Shown piece by piece: positions 52,541-61,668 of a stretch of 64,000 nucleotides of DNA. The notes below the pieces were generated by a model. It had not been told where the DNA came from. It did no database searches and saw nothing but the letters and a program-made list of their open reading frames with translations. Source of the stretch: Marininema halotolerans (GTDB taxonomy: Bacteria > Bacillota > Bacilli > Thermoactinomycetales > DSM-45169); NCBI RefSeq assembly GCF_900116235.1, contig NZ_FPAA01000010.1, forward strand, positions 1-64,000, in the 5' to 3' direction. Position 1 is the first letter of the stretch. Every line of letters begins with the position of its first letter. The translations under genes were made by a program, and so were the position numbers.

Positions 52541-53211
52541 CGGCATTGATTTTTGGAGGCATTACTGTCGGACTATACTGGTTATTTAGAAGTCTATACC
52601 ATAAGCTGAAACACCCTCTACTTTCACCCATTGCAACCTCAGGTTTTGTTCTGATCCTTCTTCTATCTTACTGCCATGTCCCATATCATACCTATATGGT
52701 TGGTGGACAATGGATTGATCGTTTGTTGGGTCCTGCTGTGGTGGCTTTTGCCTATCCCATGTATCGTCACCGGCGCCTGCTACGTCTTTTTTGGCTACCG
52801 TTATTGAGTGGCGTTGGGATCGCTGTGTTAATGACCTTGATCATGGTGACCAGTTGGGCCAAGATCCTCAAACTACAACCCCTAATCTTTCATACCTTGT
52901 TACCAGAATCAGTGACAACGCCGGTTGCAGTGGATTTGTCTCGAGAATTAGGAGGCATTCCATCGTTAACAGCAGTCATGGTCGTATTTGCTGGGATGTG
53001 TGGTGCTGTATTGGGGCCATGGCTTTATCGGTGGCTCGGTGTGAATCATCCTTTGGCGAGGGGAATTGGATTGGGTAGCGCCTCCCACGGAATTGGTACG
53101 GCCCAAGCATTTGAAGAGGGAGAGGTTGTTGGAGCAGTGAGTACGGTTTCAATGACACTTACAGCGTTAGTCACTGCAGGAGTCAGCATATGGATTCTCG
53201 AAATCCTGTAG
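52537..53211 (+). CDS. lrgB: CidB/LrgB family membrane protein
   Basis: 224 residues, seven or so helices. ESVTTPVAVDLSRELGGIPSLTAVMVV (~128-154) and RGIGLGSASHGIGTAQAFEEGEVVGAVSTVSM (~175-206) are the LrgB signatures. The TTG start overlaps the lrgA stop (TTGA), so the two are translationally coupled. Confidence 0.92.
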   Translation: MTALIFGGITVGLYWLFRSLYHKLKHPLLSPIATSGFVLILLLSYCHVPYHTYMVGGQWIDRLLGPAVVAFAYPMYRHRRLLRLFWLPLLSGVGIAVLMTLIMVTSWAKILKLQPLIFHTLLPESVTTPVAVDLSRELGGIPSLTAVMVVFAGMCGAVLGPWLYRWLGVNHPLARGIGLGSASHGIGTAQAFEEGEVVGAVSTVSMTLTALVTAGVSIWILEIL

Positions 53212-53253
53212 GTGGTTGATGGAGGTATTTGACGAAAAAAGGTAGGTGAAGAG

Positions 53254-54099
53254 ATGAAGGCAAGGGAGGCACGTGGGGCTCTTTGGCCAGTGATTCGGCA
53301 TGTATATCGATCCGTGATGGAACATGGTGTCACGGATCTCGCAGCGGCCTTAGCTTACTACTTTTTATTGTCCTTGTTTCCGATGATGATCTTTTTGGTT
53401 ACTCTTTTGCCTTATCTACAGATCGATCCCGATTCAGCGGTTCGCTTTGTCAACGGAATTGTTCCTGTGATTTCACAAGGGTCGATTGATGGTACGATTC
53501 GCGAAATTGTGAGCCAGCGGCAAGAAGGTTTGCTGTCCTTTAGTCTGCTTGCAACCTTATGGGTGGCATCCAATGGGGTAAGTGCAATTATTCGTATGCT
53601 GAATATCGCCTACGAAGTGGAAGAGAATCGTCACATCGTGCGGGTGCGTTTATTATCCTTGAGCTTAACAGTCGGGCTGGTGGTAGGGCTTTCGATCTTA
53701 TTGGTATTCTCAGTATTTGGCGATGTGCTTCTCCATCACTTAGCTTACTTTATCCCCTTGGAGAAAATAAGCGGACTCTTTACCATTATGAAATGGTTTG
53801 CTTCACTCTTTCTTACGGTGATTGTGTTGGTGGGGATTTATCAGATTGCCCCTGCGACACGGTTGCCTTTAAAAGAGGTGATTGTTGGAGCTTTGGTAAC
53901 AGCGACAGGTTGGCAGATTAGTTCGCTCGGCTTTTCCTTTTATGTAAGTAACTTTAGCAATTATTCCGCTACATACGGTAGTTTAGGCGGTGTCATTGTC
54001 CTGATGATTTGGTTCTATCTTACGGGGATGTTCTTGATTATGGGTGGAGTCATTAACGCGGCGATTCATCGTCATCGATGGATTTTGCGTAGAAGTTAA
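53254..54099 (+). CDS. YihY/BrkB-like (UPF0761) membrane protein
   Basis: 281 residues, six helices. DLAAALAYYFLLSLFPMMIFLVTLLPYL (~26-53) and the C-terminal SATYGSLGGVIVLMIWFYLTGMFLIMGGVINA (~238-269) are family hallmarks. Function not settled; once called ribonuclease BN, now regarded as a membrane protein of unknown role. ATG with GGTGAAGAG. Lies 43 bases after lrgB and may belong to the same transcript. Confidence 0.9.
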   Translation: MKAREARGALWPVIRHVYRSVMEHGVTDLAAALAYYFLLSLFPMMIFLVTLLPYLQIDPDSAVRFVNGIVPVISQGSIDGTIREIVSQRQEGLLSFSLLATLWVASNGVSAIIRMLNIAYEVEENRHIVRVRLLSLSLTVGLVVGLSILLVFSVFGDVLLHHLAYFIPLEKISGLFTIMKWFASLFLTVIVLVGIYQIAPATRLPLKEVIVGALVTATGWQISSLGFSFYVSNFSNYSATYGSLGGVIVLMIWFYLTGMFLIMGGVINAAIHRHRWILRRS

Positions 54100-54140
54100 A
54101 AAAAGAAGGAGGCTGAGATCTCAGCCTCCTTCTTTTTTTT
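54098..54140. terminator. Perfect bidirectional terminator
   Basis: A self-complementary sequence centred at 54118/54119 (AAGAAGGAGGCTGAGA and its complement) with A- and T-runs at its ends; serves the convergent YihY-like and DUF423 genes. Confidence 0.92.
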
Positions 54141-54144
54141 ATCC

Positions 54145-54516
54145 TTAGAGCTGCTTGATCGCGGCAATCGCGATACATACCCAACCGACAAGGAAGGCAA
54201 GCCCTCCGATCGGTGTAATCGCACCTAACTGTTTGACACCTGTTAACGCCATCACATAAAGACTGCCTGAGAACAATAGAATCCCAGTGAGTAGAAGCCA
54301 TCCTCCTGTTGATACGAGGGGAGAGGACCCGACTTTTGAGACGAGAAAACCAATGAAAAGAAGGGCTAAGGCATGGATCATATGATATTGCGCGCCGGTA
54401 TGCCAATTGGCAATCATTCGATCTGAGATCTTTCCTTGTAAGCCATGGGCACCAAATGCTCCCAAGGCGATGGCTAAAAACATGTTGATTGCACCAAGGA
54501 CGATAAACAATTTCAT
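54145..54516 (-). CDS. DUF423 membrane protein (YwdK/YgdD family)
   Basis: 123 residues with four helices; AINMFLAIALGAFGAHGL (~9-26) and YHMIHALALLFIG (~44-56) are family hallmarks, as is the SGSLYVMALTG segment. Function unknown. ATG with GGAGTGA upstream. Confidence 0.9.
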   Translation of the reverse strand: MKLFIVLGAINMFLAIALGAFGAHGLQGKISDRMIANWHTGAQYHMIHALALLFIGFLVSKVGSSPLVSTGGWLLLTGILLFSGSLYVMALTGVKQLGAITPIGGLAFLVGWVCIAIAAIKQL

Positions 54517-54639
54517 TACGAGATCACTCCTTTCCCGTATTATAATCTGGGGTTTACTTAAAATCAGCTAGGTTCACGGCTTTGCCACAAGGTCGATTGC
54601 AAAAGAAAATGATTTTGTTAGGATTTCCCTATTTTTCTC

Positions 54640-54696
54640 TTTACAGGTGGCTTCCGAGTCATTAAAATAAATTTTAGCGATAAAATTTATTTTAAT
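54640..54696 (+). promoter_or_regulatory. Promoter overlapped by a 36-base operator palindrome
   Basis: TTTACA (54640-54645), 17-base spacer, TAAAAT (54663-54668). Over the -10 and start lies a perfect palindrome with 16-base arms and a GCGA centre (54661-54676 with 54681-54696; core AAAATAAATTTTA). It is the likely site of the ArsR-type regulator encoded after the exporter. Confidence 0.78.
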
Positions 54697-54729
54697 TGTC
54701 TGGGTATGAAGGGAAGGGGATCATGGAAA

Positions 54730-55992
54730 ATGAAGAGCCAAGTGGCAGAACAACCGATTGTACAGCAACCTGGCGTATCAAGATTTTCTTTATTTAGAAA
54801 TTATCAATTGGTTGGTATATGGGTGGCAACACTGTGTGCGGGGTTATCCATTTCGGCTTACCTTACGACTGAATCCTGGTACGTATTGACAGGCTTGAAA
54901 ATGCCATGGGCATTGGGGATCGTATTGATGGTGACCGCAATTCCGCGCCTGATCTTGATGATGTGGGGAGGCGTTATCGCCGATCGATTTAATAAAGTTC
55001 GCATTATGCTCGTTACCAATGGATTGCGCAGTATCATGACAGTGGGAATGGTATTTTTGTTGGGAATCGATCAGTTGTCGTTACCCTGGCTACTGATTTT
55101 TGCAATATTCTTTGGGGGATTGGATGCTTTTTTTTGGCCGGCAAGGGGAGCTATATTGCCGCAAATCGTCAAAAAAGAAGAGCTCATGAAGGCCACGGCG
55201 ATGATGCAGACCATCCAGTACATAGGAACCATCGCCGGTCCAGTACTAGCAGGGGTAATGATGACGTGGGGATCCTTTACGGCTGCCTTTTCTTTCTCTG
55301 GAGTCGCCTTGTTGATCGCTGTCATCACATTACTCATCATTCCCCCGCTGAAGAAACAGGGAAGGGTAACGAAGGAGCAGAGTTCATCGCTTCAGGAGTT
55401 AAAAGAAGGGATTCACTATGTGTTAAAAACCCCTTGGTTGCGTGTGCTCCTTCCAATTACTCTCTTGGTGAATCTTTTATTAGTGGGTCCTTTAACCATG
55501 GGGATACCCCTGGTGGTAAAACAACAGTTACAGGGAGATGCCTTGGATCTTAGTTACATCGAAGGGGCGTTATCCTTTGGGATGGTATTAGGGGGACTGC
55601 TTATCGGATTGCTTACCTTGCGCCGAAAACGCATGCTGATCAATGGTCTTTTAGTAATGGTGATCGCTGGATCGATGGCGATGTTTAGTATGGTGACAGC
55701 AGTATGGCAAGGAATGGTGACACTAGCGTTATACGGGATAGCAGTGAATATAGGGAATACGATCACCTTCACGATTCTGCAAGAGCAGGTGGAGGAGGAT
55801 AAGATCGGGCGTGTGATGAGCGTATTGATGACCGCATCGATGGGGTTGATCCCTCTCTCCTATGGCCTAGCTTCTGTAGGTGTGTCAATAGGCGTTCCGA
55901 TTTCGACCCTTATGCAGGGGGCAAGTTTGTTGACGATTCTTTATTTAAGTGGGATGCTGTTTACCAATCGAATCTTACGTGAGATGGATTGA
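54730..55992 (+). CDS. MFS transporter, DHA3-like
   Basis: About 420 residues, 12 helices. Motif A form GGVIADRFNKVRIM (~79-92) and the end of helix 5 QTIQYIGTIAGPVLAGVMM (~157-175), typical of drug-type MFS of Bacillota. ATG at 54730 is preferred over the one 24 bases earlier because AAGGGG lies between them. Forms an operon with the ArsR-type gene that starts 12 bases after it, so expression probably responds to the compound sensed by that regulator. Confidence 0.87.
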   Translation: MKSQVAEQPIVQQPGVSRFSLFRNYQLVGIWVATLCAGLSISAYLTTESWYVLTGLKMPWALGIVLMVTAIPRLILMMWGGVIADRFNKVRIMLVTNGLRSIMTVGMVFLLGIDQLSLPWLLIFAIFFGGLDAFFWPARGAILPQIVKKEELMKATAMMQTIQYIGTIAGPVLAGVMMTWGSFTAAFSFSGVALLIAVITLLIIPPLKKQGRVTKEQSSSLQELKEGIHYVLKTPWLRVLLPITLLVNLLLVGPLTMGIPLVVKQQLQGDALDLSYIEGALSFGMVLGGLLIGLLTLRRKRMLINGLLVMVIAGSMAMFSMVTAVWQGMVTLALYGIAVNIGNTITFTILQEQVEEDKIGRVMSVLMTASMGLIPLSYGLASVGVSIGVPISTLMQGASLLTILYLSGMLFTNRILREMD

Positions 55993-56004
55993 GGGTGATG
56001 AGTG

Positions 56005-56676
56005 ATGGCAAAAAAGATCACCGATGTGGAATTTTTAAAGGTGATTTCCGATCCAAGGCGCATTCAAATTATGCATTTGTGTGAACAGGAAGCTTTATCA
56101 GTTAAGGAACTAGCACAAAAGCTTGGGGAAGAACCTTCCCGTCTCTACTATCATGTCAAGAAACTGGTTGACTATGAGAAACTCGAAGTGGTGGATACAC
56201 GAAAGCATGGCAATTTAACAGAGAAACTGTTTCGGACTCGCAATATCGGTGAAGTATCCTACCTTGATCGCTCATTGTTGGCAAATGAGTATCAAACTGT
56301 GTTTGAAGAGTATCAAGAAAATATCAAACAGGGGTTTGAGTTAGCGATAAAGTCGATGGCTTTATGGAAGGAGCGAAAAGGCGATGTGGATGAATCGATC
56401 CCCTTTCCTGCCCATGTCGTGTTTGACAGTGGAACGAACCACTTGACCAAAAAAGAGTGGCTGGAGGCACTTCAGCGTACCCATGACGCTTGGCAACACA
56501 CGGAGGATGGTGACCAATCGGTATACCCGGAGGAAGTAAAGAATCTGCTCCATGAGACGGGTGACGAAAAAGGATCGTATCAATTTCTATTAATCAGTTA
56601 TCGGATCGAGGATGGGCTTAAGATGGGGATATTTTCACCGGTTGCGGAAGAGGAAGAAAAGAAAAAGAAGAAATGA
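56005..56676 (+). CDS. ArsR-type winged-helix transcriptional regulator
   Basis: 223 residues. N-terminal winged helix (~5-85): VISDPRRIQIMHLCEQEALSVKELAQKLGEEPSRLYYHVKKLVDYEKLEVVDTR, the ArsR/HTH_20 pattern with the recognition helix SRLYYHVKKL. The C-terminal ~130 residues form a ligand or effector domain of the YdfF/UPF-like type with no metal-thiolate motif. It ends in a lysine-rich tail. Downstream of the exporter, it most likely acts on the palindrome before it. GTG 3 bases earlier is also possible. Confidence 0.85.
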   Translation: MAKKITDVEFLKVISDPRRIQIMHLCEQEALSVKELAQKLGEEPSRLYYHVKKLVDYEKLEVVDTRKHGNLTEKLFRTRNIGEVSYLDRSLLANEYQTVFEEYQENIKQGFELAIKSMALWKERKGDVDESIPFPAHVVFDSGTNHLTKKEWLEALQRTHDAWQHTEDGDQSVYPEEVKNLLHETGDEKGSYQFLLISYRIEDGLKMGIFSPVAEEEEKKKKK

Positions 56677-56752
56677 TTCTTATATGAAAAGATGAAATAT
56701 CGGGTTTTCTGCGTCGATCAAATCATCTCATAGGGTTTCCTTACGAAAGAAT

Positions 56753-56781
56753 CTCCTTGCATTTGGTGAGGGGGTTTTTTT
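56753..56781 (+). terminator. Probable terminator after the ArsR-type gene
   Basis: CTCCTT/AGGGGG stem (with G-U pairs) followed by T7. Confidence 0.55.
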
Positions 56782-56882
56782 GTGTGGAGGAAAATGCAAG
56801 ATAGCAATTCCTATTTATGGGGGATGAGTCGATAACCTATGCAAACTTGAAAAATATTTTTTTTAATGAAGGAGGATTTTGG

Positions 56883-56900
56883 ATGAACCAGTTGAATTAA
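56883..56900 (+). CDS. Possible 5-codon leader before the protease gene
   Basis: AAGGAGG then an ATG and five codons (MNQLN) to TAA, 45 bases before the protease start. CCAGTT (56888-56893) can pair with AACTGG next to the protease ribosome site. Only weak support; listed because the ribosome site is strong and otherwise unexplained. Confidence 0.2.
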   Translation: MNQLN

Positions 56901-56944
56901 TAGAAGTGCATTTTAGATTGGTATAAAGAACTGGAGGAGTTCGA

Positions 56945-59644
56945 TTGAAGAAGAAGATGGGCGCGATTGCTTTATCGCTTGCACTGATCACAGGGGCTGT
57001 AGGGACAGCCGCTGCTCAGTCCACAATGAAGGGGAATGTTGAGCAACAAACGCAAGTACTGCAGAAAGATTGGTTAAAAAATAAAATTGCGAAGGGTGTG
57101 AAGACTGCTGGCCAAAAGCGAACCACGGTCATCGTAGAGTTGGCGGCTTCCCCCACGAGTCTCGCAACCATTGATAAAAGTACCTCCGCAACGCAATTGC
57201 AGAAGGAATTAACCGTACAAAAAAATGAAGTGATCGATGGAGCGGAGAAGAAAGTCACGGATCTCGTTACTGAAAATAGTTATGAAACGGTATTCGCGGG
57301 CTTCTCGGCAACGCTTGCGGGTCAAGATGTTAAAAAATTAGCCTCACTACCTGGTGTGAAGCGGATTTGGCCCAATATCCGTTATAAGGCCAACTTGAAA
57401 GAAAGTGTTCCATTGATCGGGGCTCCGGATGTTTGGATGAAGAAAGATTCCCGTGGATCTGCGATTAACGGTAAAGGCATACGGGTGGCTGTGGTGGATA
57501 CGGGTGTCGATGCAAAACATCCGGACTTAAAGGGAAAAGTAGTGGGTGGGTACGACGTTGTCGACCATGATAAAACCCCACAAGATGGGGATGGGCATGG
57601 CACCCATGTGGCGGGTACGATTGCAGCGAATGGAAAAGTAAAGGGAGTTGCCCCGGGTGCATCCATTTTGGCCTATCGGGTACTCGATAATAATGGCTTT
57701 GGAACGACGGATGATATTTTGGATGGCATTGACCGTGCGGTGAAAGACAAGGCCAATGTGATGAACCTTTCTTTGGGTGAGATAGCTAATAACCCCGAAG
57801 ATCCATTGGCACAGGCGATGGATCGAGCAGCTCTTAAAGGAACCATCCCGGTAGTTGCCAACGGGAATGATGGTCCAAAGGCTTGGACAGTAGGGACACC
57901 TGCGACCTCCCGTGAAGCCATTTCTGTGGGGGCATCAACGAAACGGATTACCCAACCAGATTTATCCCTTGTTGGAGAAGATAAAGTGGCCCATTTATTA
58001 TTAGTGGAAGGGTCCAAAACATTTCCAACAGGGAATGCGAAACTGATTTATGTTGGACACGGAAGTAAGTTGGAGTACAGCAAAAAAGACGTAAAAGGAA
58101 AGATTGTTGTCGCAAAATGGCGGGAAGATGAGTTAGAGGATCAAGCGGATCTTGCAAAATCGAAGGGCGCAGTGGGTTTGATTCTAGTAGGAGCCGATCG
58201 GAATATAATGGAATGGTTGGAAGAACCCAAATATGCTACGCCGACTGCGCTCATTTATGGAGAAGAAAGTGACTGGTTATATCAGTCGATTCGTGCTGGG
58301 AAGCTTGCTGGATCGATTAAAGGTGTTAAACAAGAATTGATGGCTCCCTTTAGTTCACGGGGTCCAGCTACAGGCAGTTGGGAGATTAAACCGGATGTCT
58401 CAGCACCTGGAGTGGATATTGTTAGCACCGTTCCTGGCGGAAAGTATGAGTCATTAAGTGGAACCAGCATGGCTTCTCCTCATGTGGCAGGAGCAGCAGC
58501 GCTGATTAAGCAAGCTCATCCTACTTGGGATACCCGTGCTATCAAAGCAGCCTTGTCCAACACGGCTGTGACTCTGAACGAGCGAAATGGTGTTCCATAT
58601 CCTGCAACGACGCAGGGAGCTGGTCGGATCAATATCCCCGCAGCGATCGACACCAAAACGTTAATTGTGCCTTCGACCGTAACCTTTGGAAAGCTTGATC
58701 CTCATACCGGAGTCCAATCACTATCTCGTTCTGTGGAAGTTCGCAACCTCAGTCAAGAAGCAAAAACCTATTCAATTGAAACGGAATGGGCATTGGGGCA
58801 AGAAAAATTAAACATCACCGCGCCTACAACATTAACCGTCAATGCTCAAGGCCATGCTGATGTAAAGGTTGATCTACAGGCAGATACGGACTTACCACGC
58901 GGCGTATATACAGGGATGATCCGATTACATGATGGCGCGCAAACACTCAAGGTACCGATGTCCGTCATGATTGATCCTGAGGATTATCCAGCGGTTAACT
59001 CGGTTGTGGCAAAACCCAATACAATTTCACCCAATGCGGACAAGGTGAAGGATAGTACTTCGCTTTCCTGGTATGTTCCGGCACCGTTACAATCACTCGA
59101 TATGAAAGCATTAAAGCTGAATCACGATGGTGAAGTGGAAAAAGAAGTGTCCCTCAGTCATGAAACCCAGCCAAAGGTGGGAATGAATCTCCGTTCATGG
59201 AAAGGGATCGACAAAAAGGGGAAGGCACTTTCTGATGGGGTATATATCATCGAACTGACCGGGACCCACCAGGACACAGCGTATGCTGATGTTGGATATC
59301 CCGTGGTGATTGACCGTAAAGTTCCTACACTTACAATGAGTTCTTCATTTTCCTCAACAAAGATTAAAGGAAGCATGAAAGATGATATGCTCGATATTTT
59401 ACGAGCGAGCTTCTCTGATACTCCTGATCTTGTAAAAGTAAGTTGGAAGAAGTATGGATCTAAATATAAAAAATGGACTAAAATACCAGTCATGCAAAAA
59501 TACACAGGGGAAAGTACAAAACTCTCCTTCACCTACACCTTCAAAAAAGGAACCATGAAAAAAGGTACCACGAAGGTATGGATTAAAGTGGTGGATGCAG
59601 CTGGAAATGAGAAAAAGAAAGTAATTAAAGTCAAAAGCAAATAA
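56945..59644 (+). CDS. Vpr-like secreted subtilisin (S8) protease
   Basis: 899 residues. Signal peptide (~1-24, ending TAAAQS), I9 propeptide (~45-145), S8 domain with Asp in DTGVDAKHPDLKG (~185), His in GHGTHVAGTIA (~218), oxyanion Asn in ANGNDGPK (~305) and Ser in GTSMASPHVAG (~509). A protease-associated (PA) insert (~340-460) lies before the Ser. Then Fn3/FlgD-like domains (PNTISPNADKVKDSTSLSWYVP, ~692-713) and a Lys-rich C-terminal beta domain. Similar to Vpr of B. subtilis. TTG start with GGAGGAG upstream. It degrades extracellular proteins; a second subtilase follows. Confidence 0.94.
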   Translation: MKKKMGAIALSLALITGAVGTAAAQSTMKGNVEQQTQVLQKDWLKNKIAKGVKTAGQKRTTVIVELAASPTSLATIDKSTSATQLQKELTVQKNEVIDGAEKKVTDLVTENSYETVFAGFSATLAGQDVKKLASLPGVKRIWPNIRYKANLKESVPLIGAPDVWMKKDSRGSAINGKGIRVAVVDTGVDAKHPDLKGKVVGGYDVVDHDKTPQDGDGHGTHVAGTIAANGKVKGVAPGASILAYRVLDNNGFGTTDDILDGIDRAVKDKANVMNLSLGEIANNPEDPLAQAMDRAALKGTIPVVANGNDGPKAWTVGTPATSREAISVGASTKRITQPDLSLVGEDKVAHLLLVEGSKTFPTGNAKLIYVGHGSKLEYSKKDVKGKIVVAKWREDELEDQADLAKSKGAVGLILVGADRNIMEWLEEPKYATPTALIYGEESDWLYQSIRAGKLAGSIKGVKQELMAPFSSRGPATGSWEIKPDVSAPGVDIVSTVPGGKYESLSGTSMASPHVAGAAALIKQAHPTWDTRAIKAALSNTAVTLNERNGVPYPATTQGAGRINIPAAIDTKTLIVPSTVTFGKLDPHTGVQSLSRSVEVRNLSQEAKTYSIETEWALGQEKLNITAPTTLTVNAQGHADVKVDLQADTDLPRGVYTGMIRLHDGAQTLKVPMSVMIDPEDYPAVNSVVAKPNTISPNADKVKDSTSLSWYVPAPLQSLDMKALKLNHDGEVEKEVSLSHETQPKVGMNLRSWKGIDKKGKALSDGVYIIELTGTHQDTAYADVGYPVVIDRKVPTLTMSSSFSSTKIKGSMKDDMLDILRASFSDTPDLVKVSWKKYGSKYKKWTKIPVMQKYTGESTKLSFTYTFKKGTMKKGTTKVWIKVVDAAGNEKKKVIKVKSK

Positions 59645-59678
59645 CCTTTCATCATGAACCCTGATGGGGATGAAAAAG

Positions 59679-59737
59679 CCCTCTTCTTCGTTTACGTGTG
59701 AGTAAATCATACATGGCGATGGGAGAGGGTATTTTTT
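59679..59737 (+). terminator. Possible terminator after the Vpr-like gene
   Basis: CCCTCT (59679-59684) and AGAGGG (59724-59729) with a long loop, then ATTTTTTTAT. Confidence 0.5.
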
Positions 59738-59900
59738 TATGGGCATCTCAACTAAACAGAGAATTTATAACTTTTCAAATCAGTGCATAAAAATTCAGAC
59801 TATTCGCAATTAATAAAATTAATTTTTTTTTTGAGTGGACAAGCAAAGAAATAGAAAAGTGATGTATATATTAGAGTCAGAAAAATAAGGAGTGATGTGC

Positions 59901-61454
59901 TTGAAACGGTTAAGTCGTGTAGGGTTGGTTGTCGCAGCGCTTGGATTAGGGTTGTCCTTCGTTTGTTCACCAATTGCAGGGGCGCAGCCATCAACAAAAC
60001 ATGTAGGCGCGCAAACAAAAGACAGAATTATTGTAAAGTTCAAACAAGGGATTTCCACCAGTCAAATGAGTGCGTTGCACAAAAAAGAGAACGCGACAGT
60101 CGAATCAACGAACAAGGCATTGAATTTTGAAGTAGTAAAGGTTGAGGGGCAATCGGTACAGGAAGCGATCAAAGCGTATAGCAAAATGTCTGATGTGGAG
60201 TATGCAGAGCCTGTAACGGAGTACAAAGCATTCTGGACGCCAAATGATCCATTGTATGCTTCGGATCAATATGGACCACAAAAGATGGATGTTCCAGCCG
60301 CTTGGGATGTGACTATAGGAAAAAAAGACGTGATAGTTGCAGTGGTGGATACGGGGGTGCAGTTAGATCATCCTGATTTAAAAGGACAAATCATACAAGG
60401 GTATGATTATGTGGATAATGATAACGACGCAACGGATGAACAGGGGCATGGAACCCATGTGTCTGGGACCATTGCGGCGTCAACTGATAATAATGTGGGG
60501 GTTGCTGGCGTTGCCCCGAAAGTACAAGTGATGGCCGTTCGGGTACTGGATGAAAATGGTTCAGGCACAAACAGTGCTGTCGCCAATGGAATGACCTATG
60601 CAGCGGATCATGGTGCCAAGGTCATCAGCTTAAGCCTAGGTGGAACCAGTCCCTCTAAAGCCGTTGAGGATGCGGTCAACTATGCATGGAATAAGGGTGC
60701 TGTGGTGGTGTGTGCAGCCGGTAATGCAGGAACCACAAGCCCCAACTACCCTGCGTACTATGAGAAAGCAATCGCAGTGGCTGCAACGGATGATCAGGAC
60801 AAAAAAGCATCCTTCTCCACCTATGGATCTTGGGTAGATGTTGCTGCTCCTGGGGTCAATATCATTTCCACGGTCCTTGGTAATGGCTATGCCAAATATA
60901 GTGGAACATCGATGGCTACTCCTCATGCTTCCGGTGTCGCTGCGCTATTGGCATCCCAAGGAAGGTCCAATTCCGAAATTCGTTCCGCAATGGAGAGTAC
61001 CGCGGATAAAATCCCAGGTACAGGTACCTATTGGACACATGGCCGCTTAAATGCTGCGAAGGCGGTCGGTGCTGATACAGGTGGGCCTGGTCCAGACCCA
61101 GATCCAGAAGACAGCTATGAGCCAAACGACACACAAGCTACTGCCTATGGCAACCTGACTTCAGGTAAAGTATATAACAGTAAAATTTTTGATGCTGACG
61201 ATGTGGATTGGTACAAAATCAAAGTGGGTACCTTCTCATCGATCTCGCTAAGCCTATCCGACTTGCCAGGAGACTATGATTTGTACCTATATAACTCATC
61301 AGGAAGCCTAGTGGCTCGTTCTTGGAAGTCCGGTACTTCGAGCGAATCGATCTCCTATCGCGCGTGGTCATCGGGTACTTACTACATTAAGGTTGTCGGT
61401 TGGGATGGTGCCCACAGTTCGACGAAGGACTATGCATTGAAAGCAACTTTTTAA
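59901..61454 (+). CDS. Thermitase-like secreted subtilisin (S8) with C-terminal PPC domain
   Basis: About 517 residues. Signal peptide (~1-27, VVAALGLGLSFVCSPIAGA), short propeptide (~38-105, DRIIVKFKQG), S8 domain with Asp in DTGVQLDHPDLKG (~150), His in GHGTHVSGTIA (~183), Asn in AAGNAGT and Ser in GTSMATPHASG (~336). A Pro/Asp/Gly linker (~395-405) leads to a pre-peptidase C-terminal domain (~404-517, SYEPNDTQATA...DVDWYKIKV...YDLYLYNSSG). TTG at 59901 is preferred for its 8-base spacing from AAGGAG; ATG and GTG lie 6 and 9 bases earlier. Thermitase is from Thermoactinomyces, consistent with the proposed lineage. Confidence 0.94.
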   Translation: MKRLSRVGLVVAALGLGLSFVCSPIAGAQPSTKHVGAQTKDRIIVKFKQGISTSQMSALHKKENATVESTNKALNFEVVKVEGQSVQEAIKAYSKMSDVEYAEPVTEYKAFWTPNDPLYASDQYGPQKMDVPAAWDVTIGKKDVIVAVVDTGVQLDHPDLKGQIIQGYDYVDNDNDATDEQGHGTHVSGTIAASTDNNVGVAGVAPKVQVMAVRVLDENGSGTNSAVANGMTYAADHGAKVISLSLGGTSPSKAVEDAVNYAWNKGAVVVCAAGNAGTTSPNYPAYYEKAIAVAATDDQDKKASFSTYGSWVDVAAPGVNIISTVLGNGYAKYSGTSMATPHASGVAALLASQGRSNSEIRSAMESTADKIPGTGTYWTHGRLNAAKAVGADTGGPGPDPDPEDSYEPNDTQATAYGNLTSGKVYNSKIFDADDVDWYKIKVGTFSSISLSLSDLPGDYDLYLYNSSGSLVARSWKSGTSSESISYRAWSSGTYYIKVVGWDGAHSSTKDYALKATF

Positions 61455-61474
61455 AAAATAAGTTGGTTTCTTGC

Positions 61475-61513
61475 AAAGTAGCCTCTCTCAAGAATGAGAG
61501 AGGCTACTTTATT
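61475..61513 (+). terminator. Intrinsic terminator after the thermitase-like gene
   Basis: Perfect 16-bp stem AAAGTAGCCTCTCTCA/TGAGAGAGGCTACTTT, AGAA loop, followed by TATTTATT. Confidence 0.9.
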
Positions 61514-61554
61514 TATTGGGAATGGAATCCCCTTATGGATATGGGAAAATTTGA

Positions 61555-61635
61555 TTGACATAATACGAAGGGAGGAGTAAAGTAGTATTACTTAACAGTA
61601 TTAAATAATCAATAAGGGAAATATTCGCATGCTAA
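61555..61635 (+). promoter_or_regulatory. Promoter and MarR-type operator of the second DHA2 exporter
   Basis: TTGACA (61555-61560), 17-base spacer, TAAAGT (61578-61583). TTCGCATGCTAA (61624-61635) is the exact reverse complement of operator 1 at 45290-45301. AGTATTA occurs twice (61585-61591 and 61596-61602 region), of unknown meaning. Confidence 0.7.
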
Positions 61636-61668
61636 AGATTAGGGATGGATCAGAGAGGAAGATTGCGA

